From NCBI RefSeq assembly GCF_000372725.1, contig NW_005200088.1:153709-217708 (forward strand): DNA of 64,000 nucleotides, read 5' to 3'. This DNA comes from Emiliania huxleyi CCMP1516 (Eukaryota; Haptophyta; Isochrysidales; Noelaerhabdaceae). The position numbers were made by a program, and so were the translations under genes. Of this stretch, positions 1-9,348 are shown piece after piece (positions within the stretch are counted from its first letter, which is position 1; every line of letters starts with the position of its first letter). The notes below the pieces were generated by a model. That model did no database searches and was not told the DNA's origin. It worked only from the letters and a program-made list of their open reading frames with translations.

Positions 1-1665
1 TGGCGGCGGGGACGGCGGCGGGCTGGGCGGCGGCGGTGACGGCGGCGGCGGCGACGGAGGCGGCGGCGACGGTGGGGGCGGCGAGGGTGGCGGCGGCGAT
101 GGCGGTGGCGGCGAAGGTGGTGGTGGTGACGGCGGCGGTGGCGAGGGCGGCGGTGGGCTGGGGGCGGCGGCGACGGTGGGGGCGGCGTAGGCGGCGGAGG
201 CGAGGGCGGTGGCGGCGAAGGAGGCGGCGGCGAGGGAGGGGGCGGGGACGGCGGTGGTGGACTGGGTGGTGGCGGCGACGGCGGAGGAGGGCTCGGCGGC
301 GGGGGTGAAGGTGGTGGGGGCGATGGTGGGGGAGGCGACGGCGGTGGCGGGCTCGGCGGAGGCGGCGATGGCGGTGGACTCGGCGGAGGCGGGCTCGGCG
401 GAGGTGGCGAGGTTGGCGGAGGCGAGGGCGGCGGCGACGGCGGCGGCGACGACGGTGGCGGCGACGGCGGGCTCGGTGGCTTCGGCAAGGGCGGTGGTGG
501 CGAAGGTGGCGGAGGAGAGGGAGGTGGCGGTGAGGGTGGCGGTGGCGACGGCGGGGGCGGCGAGGGAGGGGGTGGCGAGGGAGGCGGCGGACTTGGCGGC
601 GGAGGCGACGGTGGCGGCGAGAGAGGCGGCGGGCTCGGCGACGGTGGCGGCGGCGAGGGTGGCGGTGGAGAGGGTGGCGGCGGCGAGGGCGGCGGGGGCA
701 ATGGCGGTGGAGGCGACAGAGGAGGGCTCGGCGGCGGCGGCGAGGGCGGTGGTGGCGACGGGGGTGGTGGACTGGGTGGTGGCGGTGAGGGAGGCGGGCT
801 CGGCGGAGGCGGCGACGGTGGCGGCGGCGAGGGTGGCGGTGAAGAGGTGGCGGCGGCGAGGGCGGCGGGGGCGATGGCGGTGGAGGCGACGGAGGAGGGC
901 TCGGTGGCGGCGGCGATGGCGGTGGTGGCGACGGGGGTGGTGGACTGGGTGGTGGCGGTGAGGGTGGCGGGCTCGGCGGAGGCGGCGAAGGTAGCGGCGG
1001 CGAGGGTGGCGGTGGGTGGCGGCGGAGAGGGTGGCGGCGACGGCGACGGCGGTGACGGCGGTGGAGGGCTCGGCGGCGGCGGCGGCGGCGGCGGCGGCGA
1101 AGGTGGAGGCGACGGCGGCGGCGGTGACGGCGGCGGCGGAGAGGGAGGCGGGGGGCTCGGCGACGGTGGACTTGGAGGCAGCGGGCTCGGAGGCGGTGGG
1201 CTCGGCGGCGGAGGCGAAGGAGGCGGCGGTGATGGCGGCGGCGGCGATGGCGGCGGCGACGGTGGAAGAGGCAACGACGGTGGCGGCGACGGCGGCGGCG
1301 GGGAAGGCGGCGGAGGAGAGGGTGGCGGAGGGCTCGGTGGAGGCGGCGACGGCGGTGGCGGCGATGGCGGAGGTGGCGAGGGTGGCGGTGGAGAGGGCGG
1401 CGGCGGCGAGGGAGGCGGGGCTGGTAGAGGCGGCGCGGATTGAGGCAAAGGTGGTGGCGGCGCGGGTGGCGGCGGCGAGGGTGGCGGTGGCGAGGGCGGC
1501 GGAGGTGAGGGCGGCGGCGAGGGCGGCGGCGGCGACGGCGAGGGCGGCGAGGGCGGCGGCGGCGAGGGCGGCGGTGAAGAGGGCGGCGTGGGGCGAGGGC
1601 GGCGGCGGCGAGGGTGGCGGTGGAGAGGGCGGTGGCGGCGAGGCGAGACGCCCCGCGAGGGCGTG
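1..1665 (+). repeat. (GGN)n purine-rich low-complexity array
   Basis: Almost every base is part of GGC/GGT/GGA triplets interrupted by GAC, GAG, GAT or CTC, so one frame reads as poly-Gly with Asp/Glu and the others as Ala/Val or Arg/Trp runs. The long open frames here overlap in all phases with no recognisable domain, so I treat it as a minisatellite rather than a gene. The plus strand is strongly G-rich over its whole length. A Gly-rich protein cannot be excluded because the array runs off the left edge. Confidence 0.8.
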
Positions 1666-2110
1666 AAGGACGGGTGAGTGGTATGCGCACTTGCACGCAA
1701 CTGTGAGCGCCGTGCTGCCTATTCAGCCAGGATGGCCGGCTGCCTGAGCGGGCATTGGCGGCGGGCGGCGGCGTACGCACCTCCCGAGGGACTTGCGTTG
1801 CGCCACCAAGTTTCGCGGGGCCGCCGGGACTCCTGCGGCGCAGCTCCAGCCTTTCGTCATGCGCCGCCGCCCCTTGGCGCGCGTTTGGCGCGCGTTCGGC
1901 AATGTCCCCACGCAATGTCCCCACGCAACGTCCCCACGCAAGGGCAGTTGTCCCCACGGTAGTAGAAAACTGCAGGTTTTTCTCTCTCTCTCTCTCTCTC
2001 TCTCTCGTTTGATTGATGCCGCTTGGCCAGCCTCCCACCCTATCCGGATCTCGGCCTCTCCCGAGTCGGTCGCACTCCTATATCAGCCACGTGCGCCCCT
2101 CGCCCCCCTC
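1666..2110. other. Intergenic stretch, no gene seen
   Basis: It holds three near-identical copies of an ATGTCCCCACGCA unit around 1900-1945 and a (CT)n run at 1981-2006. No coding similarity was recognised. Confidence 0.5.
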
Positions 2111-2683
2111 TCACTCCTGCGACCACACCTCGATCTTCTTGGGCAGCAGCTGGTTCGACAGGTCCTCTCCATGGCCTAAGCGGCCGAGTCCGCCAGCGCC
2201 CCAGCTCCACACGGCGCCGTCGGCGGTGATGGCGAGGCTATGCACGCCTGCAGCCGACAGAGCGACGACGCGCTGGCCAGCCAAGGCCTCGACTTTCTTG
2301 GGCAGCAGCTGGTAGATGGCGCCGTCGGCGGTAATGGCGAGGCTGTGGCCGCCTCCAGCCGACACAGCGACGACACGCTGGTCAGCAAAGGCCTCGATCT
2401 TCTTGGGCAGTAGCTGGTGCTGCGTGTCGCCGTGGCCCAGCTGGCCAGAGTAGCCACAGCCCCAGGACCAAAGGGCGCCGTTCGTGGAGAGAGTAGCGAG
2501 GCTGAAGTAAAATGATGCCGCCACACCAATGGCGCGCTCGCCTCCAAGGAGCGAAGGGAGACGGGTCGGCGTCTTCAGCTGCAGCACGCCCTCGCCGTGG
2601 CCGAGAAGGCCAGGAATATCCTCCCAGTCCTCCTCGTCCATGATGCGCTTCCAGACGGAAAAGTACCGCCGCCTGCGCGCCAA
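2111..2683 (-). CDS. RCC1-repeat protein, truncated copy
   Basis: The product has about three RCC1 beta-propeller blades with the signatures GALWSWGCGYSGQLGHGD and HSLAITADGAVWSWG, separated by LLPKKIEA.A.QRVVAVSAGG linkers. A full blade set has seven, so this is a partial propeller. It is closely related to the 554-residue RCC1 gene at 34767-36431, and similarity starts abruptly at the equivalent of its GILGHGGGV segment. The first ~25 residues of this frame are instead antisense to the DUF1295 gene that starts at about 2640, so the copy looks like a truncated duplicate placed next to unrelated DNA. One blade is shortened (AITADGAIYQLLPKK lacks the WSWG core). Function unknown; it may be a pseudogene. 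Confidence 0.55.
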   Translation of the reverse strand: MARRRRYFSVWKRIMDEEDWEDIPGLLGHGEGVLQLKTPTRLPSLLGGERAIGVAASFYFSLATLSTNGALWSWGCGYSGQLGHGDTQHQLLPKKIEAFADQRVVAVSAGGGHSLAITADGAIYQLLPKKVEALAGQRVVALSAAGVHSLAITADGAVWSWGAGGLGRLGHGEDLSNQLLPKKIEVWSQE

Positions 2684-3626
2684 GGAGCCGCTCGGCGCCG
2701 AGTTTGGCCGCGGCTTCCTCTGCTCGGGCCTGTGGCGCTACTCGCGCCACCCAAACTACTTTTGCGAGGTTGCGATCTGGTGGGCCTTTTACCTCTTCTC
2801 GCTCGCCGCCGGGTGGCCGACTCGGGCGACGGTACCCCGCCGCCGGCAGGACACGTCCCGGACATGTCCTGTGGACGCGTCCTGTAGGCTGCCGCTCGTC
2901 AACTGGACCATCTCGGGCGCGGCATTCCTCACTTGCCTCTTCGTGCTGCCGCACGCCTCGCTCGACGTCACCGAGGTCCTCTCCTCGCGAAAGTACCCGC
3001 AGTACGCAGAGTACCAAGCGACCGTCTCGCGCTTCTTTCCACTGCCGCCGCTGCCTGCCGGCGAGCGCGCGCCGATGCGTCCCGTCGACGCGGTCCTCAT
3101 CGGCTGGTTCTGCGTCGGCCTCGCGGTCACCTTCTTGGTCGACATCGAGGCTGTCCTCGTGCAGCGGCCCGACCTGTACGGCCTCGACGCAGCGCACACG
3201 CCACTGTGGCCGCCAGAGCCGTGCGTCCGCGCCGTCCGGTGGTGGAGTGCCGCCGCCGACCCGCTGATGCACGCGCGGCCGGTCTGGTTCCGAGCTGCCA
3301 TTTGGGTCGAGGTGCTGGTGCAGGCGCCCTTCTACGCCGTCGCCATCTACGCCTTTGTGCGGCAGCGCAGCTGGGTCCGCGTGCCCGCCATCGTAGGGCG
3401 GCGACTTCAACCGACTGTGAAGGACCCGGCGCCAGACGACGCAGGGCAGACGATGGGGTGGTGGAGCCCGCGCGCAGGCCGGCCTCCCGCACCGGCATTG
3501 TCGATGAACCTACCTTCGATGGGGGTCCCGAGAGCTGTTGGTTGCCGCTCGATTCACAGCACAGTGCGGAACAGGTGTTGCAACCTGGTTAAAGAACCGG
3601 CTCGCTGTGGTGTTCCCCTTTTTTGA
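2640..3626 (+). CDS. DUF1295 / EXPERA fusion membrane protein, N-terminus missing
   Basis: The first part has the DUF1295/steroid-5-alpha-reductase-like signature LWRYSRHPNYFCEVAIWW followed by hydrophobic segments and the Y..Y...V..FFPLPP tail of that family. The second part (from about RPVDAVLIGWF) matches the EXPERA fold of EBP/TMEM97 proteins: FLVDIEAVL, ADPL, WFRAAIWVEVLVQAPFY and WVRVPAIV. Both domains are ER-membrane lipid or sterol modules, so a lipid-metabolic role is likely. A 75-nt in-frame GT-AG intron at 2813-2887 restores LAAG|LPLVNW; its interior holds GACACGTCC-type filler. The N-terminal helices normally present in DUF1295 are absent because the RCC1 fragment abuts here. After WVRVPAIV the frame runs into dispersed repeat sequence, so the true C-terminus may be near 3400. 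Confidence 0.65.
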   Translation: MMRFQTEKYRRLRAKEPLGAEFGRGFLCSGLWRYSRHPNYFCEVAIWWAFYLFSLAAGWPTRATVPRRRQDTSRTCPVDASCRLPLVNWTISGAAFLTCLFVLPHASLDVTEVLSSRKYPQYAEYQATVSRFFPLPPLPAGERAPMRPVDAVLIGWFCVGLAVTFLVDIEAVLVQRPDLYGLDAAHTPLWPPEPCVRAVRWWSAAADPLMHARPVWFRAAIWVEVLVQAPFYAVAIYAFVRQRSWVRVPAIVGRRLQPTVKDPAPDDAGQTMGWWSPRAGRPPAPALSMNLPSMGVPRAVGCRSIHSTVRNRCCNLVKEPARCGVPLF

Positions 3627-3900
3627 ATAGTGCCAGTGCTGAGGGCGCCTGGGTCTAAATTTAGTGCGGTGTGAAGTGTTTATGTACTGCATCTTTAGTG
3701 CACTTTAGCGCGAATTTCACTCACTGGCGGTGACAATTCTATGGGTGAGGGTACGCGAGCAGAGGTGCGAGAGCCGATTCTCGATCGCACGCCCTTGGCA
3801 TATAACTGGCTTGGCGTGCGACCTCAGCGCGCCCGCCGTCGCGGTGGGGGGCTCCCGCACCGGCCATTGTCGATGAACCTAGAGCTCTACCTTCGATGTG
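3425..3900. repeat. Dispersed repeat fragments
   Basis: Two degenerate copies of a segment beginning CTCCCGCACCGGC and continuing ATTGTCGATGAACCTA and CCTTCGATG lie at about 3484-3525 and 3850-3900. Next to the first, the segment CCAGACGACGCAGGGCAGAC (about 3432-3452) recurs at about 49652-49672 in front of the SET-domain ORF. These are shared pieces of mobile or recombined sequence and not gene body. Confidence 0.6.
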
Positions 3901-6900
3901 GCCGCGGTGTGGTGGTCCGCTTCGCTGGCTTAGAGCCCACTCCAGGCAGCTGCTGCCCACTGCCGTTGCGGTGATCTGTCTCGTCCTCTCTTCGGCATGG
4001 AACCGCTGGCGCTGGCGGCTCACCACCCGCCAGGCGATGCGGCCGCGGCAGCGCTCGCGGAGGCCGAGCTTTGAGAGCTTGCGCCACCTGCCGCGCGAGG
4101 GCCGCGCGCTGCTGGCGGGCGCCGTCTGCCTCGCCCGCTCCGCCGTGACGCAGTACGCTGTCAACCCGACCTCCGTCATCGAGGAGCGTGTCGTGATTGC
4201 GATGGTCGGCCTGCCGGCGCGCGGCAAGTCGTACCTCTCAAAGTCGATCGTCCGCTACCTCAACTTCGTCGGCTGCCCGGCCCGGCTCTTCAACGCCGGC
4301 TCGCGTCGCCGTGACGCCGGCCTGGCAGGCTCCGGTGCCGCCTTCTTCGACGCTGCAAACGAAGACGCCGCGGCGCAGCGAGAGGAGATCGCAATGGACA
4401 CTCTGGAGGAGCTGCTGCGCTGCCTGCGAGTCGGCGACATGTGAGGGACTGAGGGACCGACGTCCGGTGAGTGGATGGTAGGAGCTGCTGCGCTGGCTCA
4501 AGTTCCTGCCCTCCAACTCGCTCACCGCCCTCTCCGCTCTCGAGCAGAACCAAGAGCAGGCCGGAGAGCAGTGCCGGCGCGGCTGCGTCTGCGGCGTGTT
4601 TGACGCCACAAACACCACCGTGCTGCGCCGGCAAAAGGTTCGCGAGCGGTGCGCGCGCGAGTGGCCTCCGGTGCGGCTGATCTTTGTCGAGTCGATCTGC
4701 GCCTCTAATTAGTGAATCACTGTTCGTCCTCGGCAGGTGCGGCTGATCTTTGTGGAGTCGATCTGCACCGACACGAAGCTGCTGCTGCGAAACTACATGC
4801 TCAAGGCGTCCAACGACGACTACAAGGGCTCCGCGCCAGAGGCTGCTCTGCAGGACTGTCATAGAATGTAGAGGAGCCCCCCGTTAATACAATACAATAA
4901 TCTAATCCGGAGGCTGCTCTGCAGGACTTCCTCGCGCGAGTGCGAAACTACGAGGAGCCGCACCAGCACCAGACACTTCCTAGACATCTCCTAGACATTT
5001 CCTAGGCACTTCTCTTCCGGAGCCGCGCCAGCACCACCACCACCACACGCAGACGCTAAGTACGAATGGGGAGACACCGACGCCGCGCACCGTCAGCAGG
5101 CGGTGTACCAGACAATCACCGACGCCGAGGGGCCGGAGGAAGAGGACGACGAGACCTGCCCACCTCTGCTAGGAAGTGTCCATGAAGTGTCCGGGAAGTG
5201 TCCAGGAAGAGGAGGACGAGACCTTCCACCGCCTCGAGGGCGACCGGCGCATCTCGTCCACCGTCGACGACCTCTCGCCGCGCGGAGATGGCGAGAGGCA
5301 GCCGAGAGGCGGCAGAGATGCGGGCGAGGGGCAGCCGAGGGGCAGCCGAGAGACAGCCGAGAGGCAGCCGAGAGACAGCCGAGGTGCAGCCGAGGTGCAG
5401 CCGAGGTGCAGCCGAGATGCAGCCGAGGTGCAGCCGAGGTGCAGCCGAGATGTGCCGGCCATAGTTACGAGGCGCGCCCACGACTAGCTAACGGCCCTCT
5501 CCAGCACTGTCCTCGGTGTGAGCTGCTCTTCAGGCTAGGCGAGCCGCGCCCTCCGAGATCATCTCTCCCCCATCTCTCCCTCGCCTCTCGCAGGCGAGGC
5601 GGCCGAGCCGCTCCCTCCTCGCCACGGCAGCAGCAGCCTGCGCTCCTCGGGCCGCCCGCTCGTGCGGCAGGGCTCCTCTGGCCTGGGCCTGCGCCCCTCG
5701 GCCCCTCGCGAGCAGGCGGAGGCGCCGCGGTGCATCTGCCCTCCCTTCATTAATCATTAGTTAGTATTGATGAATGATCAGCAGGAGGAGGCGCTGCCGT
5801 ACATCCAGATCGTCTAATCGACAGTGATTAATTCTCAATGATTAATCAGCAGGAGGAGGTGCTGCGGTACATCCAGATCATCGACGCGGGCAAGAAGCTT
5901 GTCGCGTGCCGCGCGGACGGGTACGTCCTCTCCAAGGTGGTGGCGCTGCTGCACTCGATCCACCTCGGCTAATTAGTATTAATTAATTATTAATTATTAA
6001 TCAAAGGTGATGGCGCTGCTGCACTCGATCCACCTCGGCCCTCGCACCATCTGGATCGCCCTCGCCGGCCAGACGCTCAACGACGAGCGAGGCGCGCGGG
6101 GGTGGTGGTGGTGGGTGGGTGGGGGGGGGGGAGGGGAGGGGGGGGGGCTTAGCTCTCCCGCCGCGCAAGGGCGGCGTCTCTTCACACCTCGGGGCTGTGA
6201 GCAGGCGTGCTCGGGGGTGACACCCCCCTCTCCCGCGCCGGCGCCGTCTGCGCAGAAGCCGCGTCGGCCGTGCGGGCGGCGTCTCTTCACAGCTGCGGCT
6301 GTGAACAGGGCTGGTCTACTCGGAGGCGGTCTGCGCCTTCGTCGCCGCGCGCGAGCGCTCCAGCGAGCTGCGTGAGAGGGGCTGCGCGGGCCACGCGATT
6401 GTGATGACGGGCACGCGAATTAACAATTAATTAATGATTAATGATTAATTATTAATTAAGGCCACGCGATTGTGATGACGGGCACGCTGCGCCGGTACGA
6501 CCAGCTGACGCAGATCTTGCTGAGCAAGCGCGAGCCGAACGCCGGAGCGTGGCGCGGCGTTGACGGCGTCTTTTCACGCGCGCGGCTGTGAACAGGTACG
6601 AGCCAAAGGACCGGACGGTGCTGCGGCTGCAGCGGCTCAACGAGCTCTGCGCAGGCCAGCTCGCCTCGCTCTTCCCGATGTCTGAAAGAGTGAATGAGCG
6701 GCTAGTGAGTGAGAGCAGGCCAGCTCGACTCGCTCTCTGCGGGGGAGATGCGCCGCTCCTTCCCGGGAGAGTACCAGGCGCGTGCGTCGGACAAGCTGCA
6801 CTACCGCTACCCGGGCGCGCGGAGGCCGCACCCCGGCCTTTCCTGTCCCGCTCCTGGACCTTTCCTGGACATGTCCTAGGTGTGGGGGGGGAGTCGTACC

Positions 6901-7973
6901 TCGACCTGATCATGCGGCTGCAAGAGGCGAGCCTCTCTCCCTCGAGCAGCACCGAATTCAGAGTTCTTCTTCATCAATGACTGATTACGGTATGACGAAT
7001 TAGGCGATCCTCTCCCTCGAGCAGCAGCGCTCCAACGTGCTGCTGGTGGCCGACCGCGCCCGTGTCGTGAGTCGTGGTTACCTGCTGCTGACCGGCGCAT
7101 CACCGATGGACAGGTGGTGGACCGCGCCGTGGCGCGTGTGCTCATCGCCTACTTCCAGGAGGTGGAGAGCCACGACCTGCCCTTCATCGACGTGGCGCCG
7201 GGCGTGCTCGAGATGACCCGCTCCCACTCCGGCTTCAAGTACACGCACTTCGACATCGCCGCCGGCCTCGCCACCACCGCGTCCGGGCCGGGCGGCGCTG
7301 AGGTGCTGCCGGCCGTGCGCAGTGGTTGAGAGCCAACTAATAGCAGTGACTAGTGGCTACTCACTGCTCATTAGGTGCTGTCGGCCATGCGCACCTCCAG
7401 AGGCGAAGGCGCGACACGGGCTCGGCCGGGCGCACTCTGTGTCATTATTACCGGCGAGTGATGACGGACTAGACGGGCTCGCGGGCTCCTCCTCGCTCTC
7501 GAACCTCGCCGAGCTGCAGTACTCGCCGTCGATGCGGCCGATCCAGCGCCGGTCGGGAGAGGCGAGGCTCGTCGGAGATTTCGTCAACTCTCGAAGCAGC
7601 GCGCTTCACTGCTCAACTCTTCGACACGCCAGGCGAGGCTCGTCGGAGACCCGTCGCCGCGCAGGCCGAGCGAGGCGGTCGGCGAGAGCGGCGAGCCAAT
7701 CAGCCGCGGCGGCGGAGGCGGAGGTGGAGGTGGCGGCGGAGGAGGCGGCGGCGGCGGAGGAGGGGGAGGGGGAGGGGGAGGGGGAGGAGGCGCCGAGGGG
7801 TGGGGCAGCCGTGGGGCGGACGGGGCGTGCGGCGGCGACGAGGCCCAGTGGCAGCGCTCCGCGTGTGGTAACTAACCTCCACTCAACAGTTACCCCCATC
7901 GATGATGAGTTAGGCCAAGTGGCAGCGCACGGCCTGCAGCTGGAGCAGCGCGAGGGGGTCTGCGCCGAGGTGA
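3896..7973 (+). CDS. 6-phosphofructo-2-kinase/fructose-2,6-bisphosphatase-like
   Basis: Kinase half: VVIAMVGLPARGKSYLSK P-loop, FDATNTT, LIFVESIC, DYKG and YIQIID motifs, so it should make fructose-2,6-bisphosphate, the cytosolic regulator of glycolysis. Phosphatase half: TIWIALAGQT, FPGEYQARASDKLHYRYPG, GGESYLDLIMRLQEA and NVLLVVDRAVARVLIAYF. The catalytic RHG is LAG, the second catalytic His (CHQAV in relatives) is Asp, and the catalytic Glu position is Asp, so phosphatase activity is probably weak or absent. Introns with direct-repeat ends: 4409-4481 (GA donor), 4671-4736, 4842-4912 (GC), 5139-5205 (GA), 5937-6006, 6390-6460 (GC), 6655-6718 (GC), 6815-6879 (GC), 6927-7003 (GC), 7046-7113, 7303-7374, 7562-7632 (GC), 7843-7913 (GC). 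The C-terminal tail has a poly-Gly stretch (about 7716-7797) and ends at TGA 7971-7973 in my model. The start is uncertain: ATG 3896 lies in repeat DNA and ATG 4036 is an alternative. Confidence 0.85.
5290..5456 (+). repeat. CAGCCGAGA/CAGCCGAGGTG minisatellite in a PFK-2 intron
   Basis: Tandem 10-12-nt units GGCAGCCGAGA then TGCAGCCGAGG follow exon DDLSPRGDGE. The same unit, on either strand, recurs in introns at 14275-14305, 15830-15865, 29915-29990, 30642-31005, 32690-32755 and 56730-56925. Confidence 0.7.
6174..6595 (+). other. Three hairpin acceptor cassettes (6174-6204, 6279-6308, 6566-6595)
   Basis: Each reads GCGTCTYTTCAC, 5-9 variable bases, then GGCTGTGARCAG and a G, ending at an apparent 3' splice site of the PFK-2-like gene. 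The TTCACA and TGTGAA halves are complementary and could form a small stem just before the acceptor AG. Further copies lie at 31149-31178, 32593-32623 and 33371-33392 (plus strand, exportin gene) and in the TPS gene on the minus strand. Confidence 0.7.
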
Positions 7974-9348
7974 GGCGCCGCCCTCGGGGGGGAGGCGGAG
8001 ACGCGCGGCCTCTCCCTCCCCGAGGTTGGCACTCGCCGGCGCGCCTCGCGTGGGCTCTTGCACTCTCTGCATGGGTGCGTTAACTCTCTCGCCGGCGCGC
8101 TCACGCTCTCCGACGTCGTTCTGTTGAGAAGAGAGTATTGGGGCAGGTACTGTCGTGCATGTGTTTGGTTCTCGTGCACGTATACGGTACTAGCATACCT
8201 TGCGCGCACGCGCGCCAAATTTGTTTTTCTGTCTGCAACAACAGCCCGAGGGGTGAAATGTCTTTGTTGTCTCTGTAACGAAGGGCCCGCCGCTCCGCCT
8301 ACGCCGGCGATGACCCTCTCGGCAGAGCGACATCGCGACACGCGAGCACCGGGCAGAGAAGGGGACGCAGAAGCGGTTGGATGGAGAGGCAGCCGGCGCA
8401 CGAGGAGAGGCAGCCGATGGAGCCGACGAGGTGAGTAGACACGAGTTTACCATTCTGCCCGGGGGGGGGGGGGGGGGTGCAAGCCCTCCCCACCACTGCT
8501 ACTCTGTACTGCATGCAACTCAGCAGTGGTCGCAAGCGTCGCAAAGGGCAGGGAGGCAGCCTCGCGCGCTGTCGAACGCCCCCCCGGCCCAGACAGAGGC
8601 ATCACAATCATGCTCTGGCCAGCGTCTGGTGGCTCGGCATTGCGCAACACACGCCGCAATCAGCCTGAGAGCAGATGATGGGGTGGGCGCGGGTGGACGA
8701 GAGTGGAGCCGAGTTGGGTGGGAGAGGGAGCACGCACGTGCAGCGGTGCCGAGAGTGGGTTGAGATGGCACCGCCTGCGGCCGCCCGGGCGACGGCTTGC
8801 GCAGGTATGTTGTTCATGTCCTTATCCGCCGCCGCTTGGCTGCAGCAGCCAATGACGCCGCCCGTCTTTGCGAAGCGGCGTCTGGACGCGCTTGGCGGTT
8901 GACGCCGGCCCGCCACTGCGCCTCGTGCGCGTCCACCTCCGTCGAGGTCGACGCGTCGAGATCGGAGCGCATCACCGAGATGCCAGAGCCCGCCTTCGCC
9001 GACATGATTCCCCGCCCGGATAGCTCGGTGAGTGTGCCGTCGCCCGAAACGGAAAACCGGACACGGGAAAATATAAGGTAAGATTGTCGGAGCCGAATTC
9101 GCTTGCGTCCGCAAAACAATTTCTTTTCGCCACACCAGCACGCGATTCACACGACAGACAAGGCGCGGGGGGCCGCGTCGCCGAGACCGTACTTTTGTGC
9201 GGCTCACGCCAAGGACCCCGCGGCGCAAAAGGTCGCGCCCGTGGAGGTGGCCTGACGCTATCCGATTCGTTTTTTTAGATCGAGTATCTCCACAAAAGGA
9301 GAGAACGCGCTGCACCCAACACTCGTTCTCAGCTCACCTCCACACCCT
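7974..9348. other. No confident gene
   Basis: It contains a poly-G run at about 8461-8480 and AT-richer patches. A stretch at about 8800-9080 (PEPAFADMIPRPDSS in one plus frame) has coding-like composition, but I recognise no domain. Downstream exons of the PFK-2-like gene could extend into 8000-8450 if TGA 7971 is spliced out. Confidence 0.4.

Noticed and set aside
209-1666. Long overlapping plus-strand frames (Ala/Val-rich, Gly-rich, Arg-rich)
   Set aside because: All three phases are open because of GGN triplets; no domain, no start context, and no frame continues through the array.
6118-6170. Poly-Gly/Trp extension (WWWWVGGGGGG) as part of the PFK-2 protein
   Set aside because: It follows the conserved LNDERG motif and lies in a G-rich intron that ends at hairpin cassettes; family alignment resumes at LVYSEAVCAFV.
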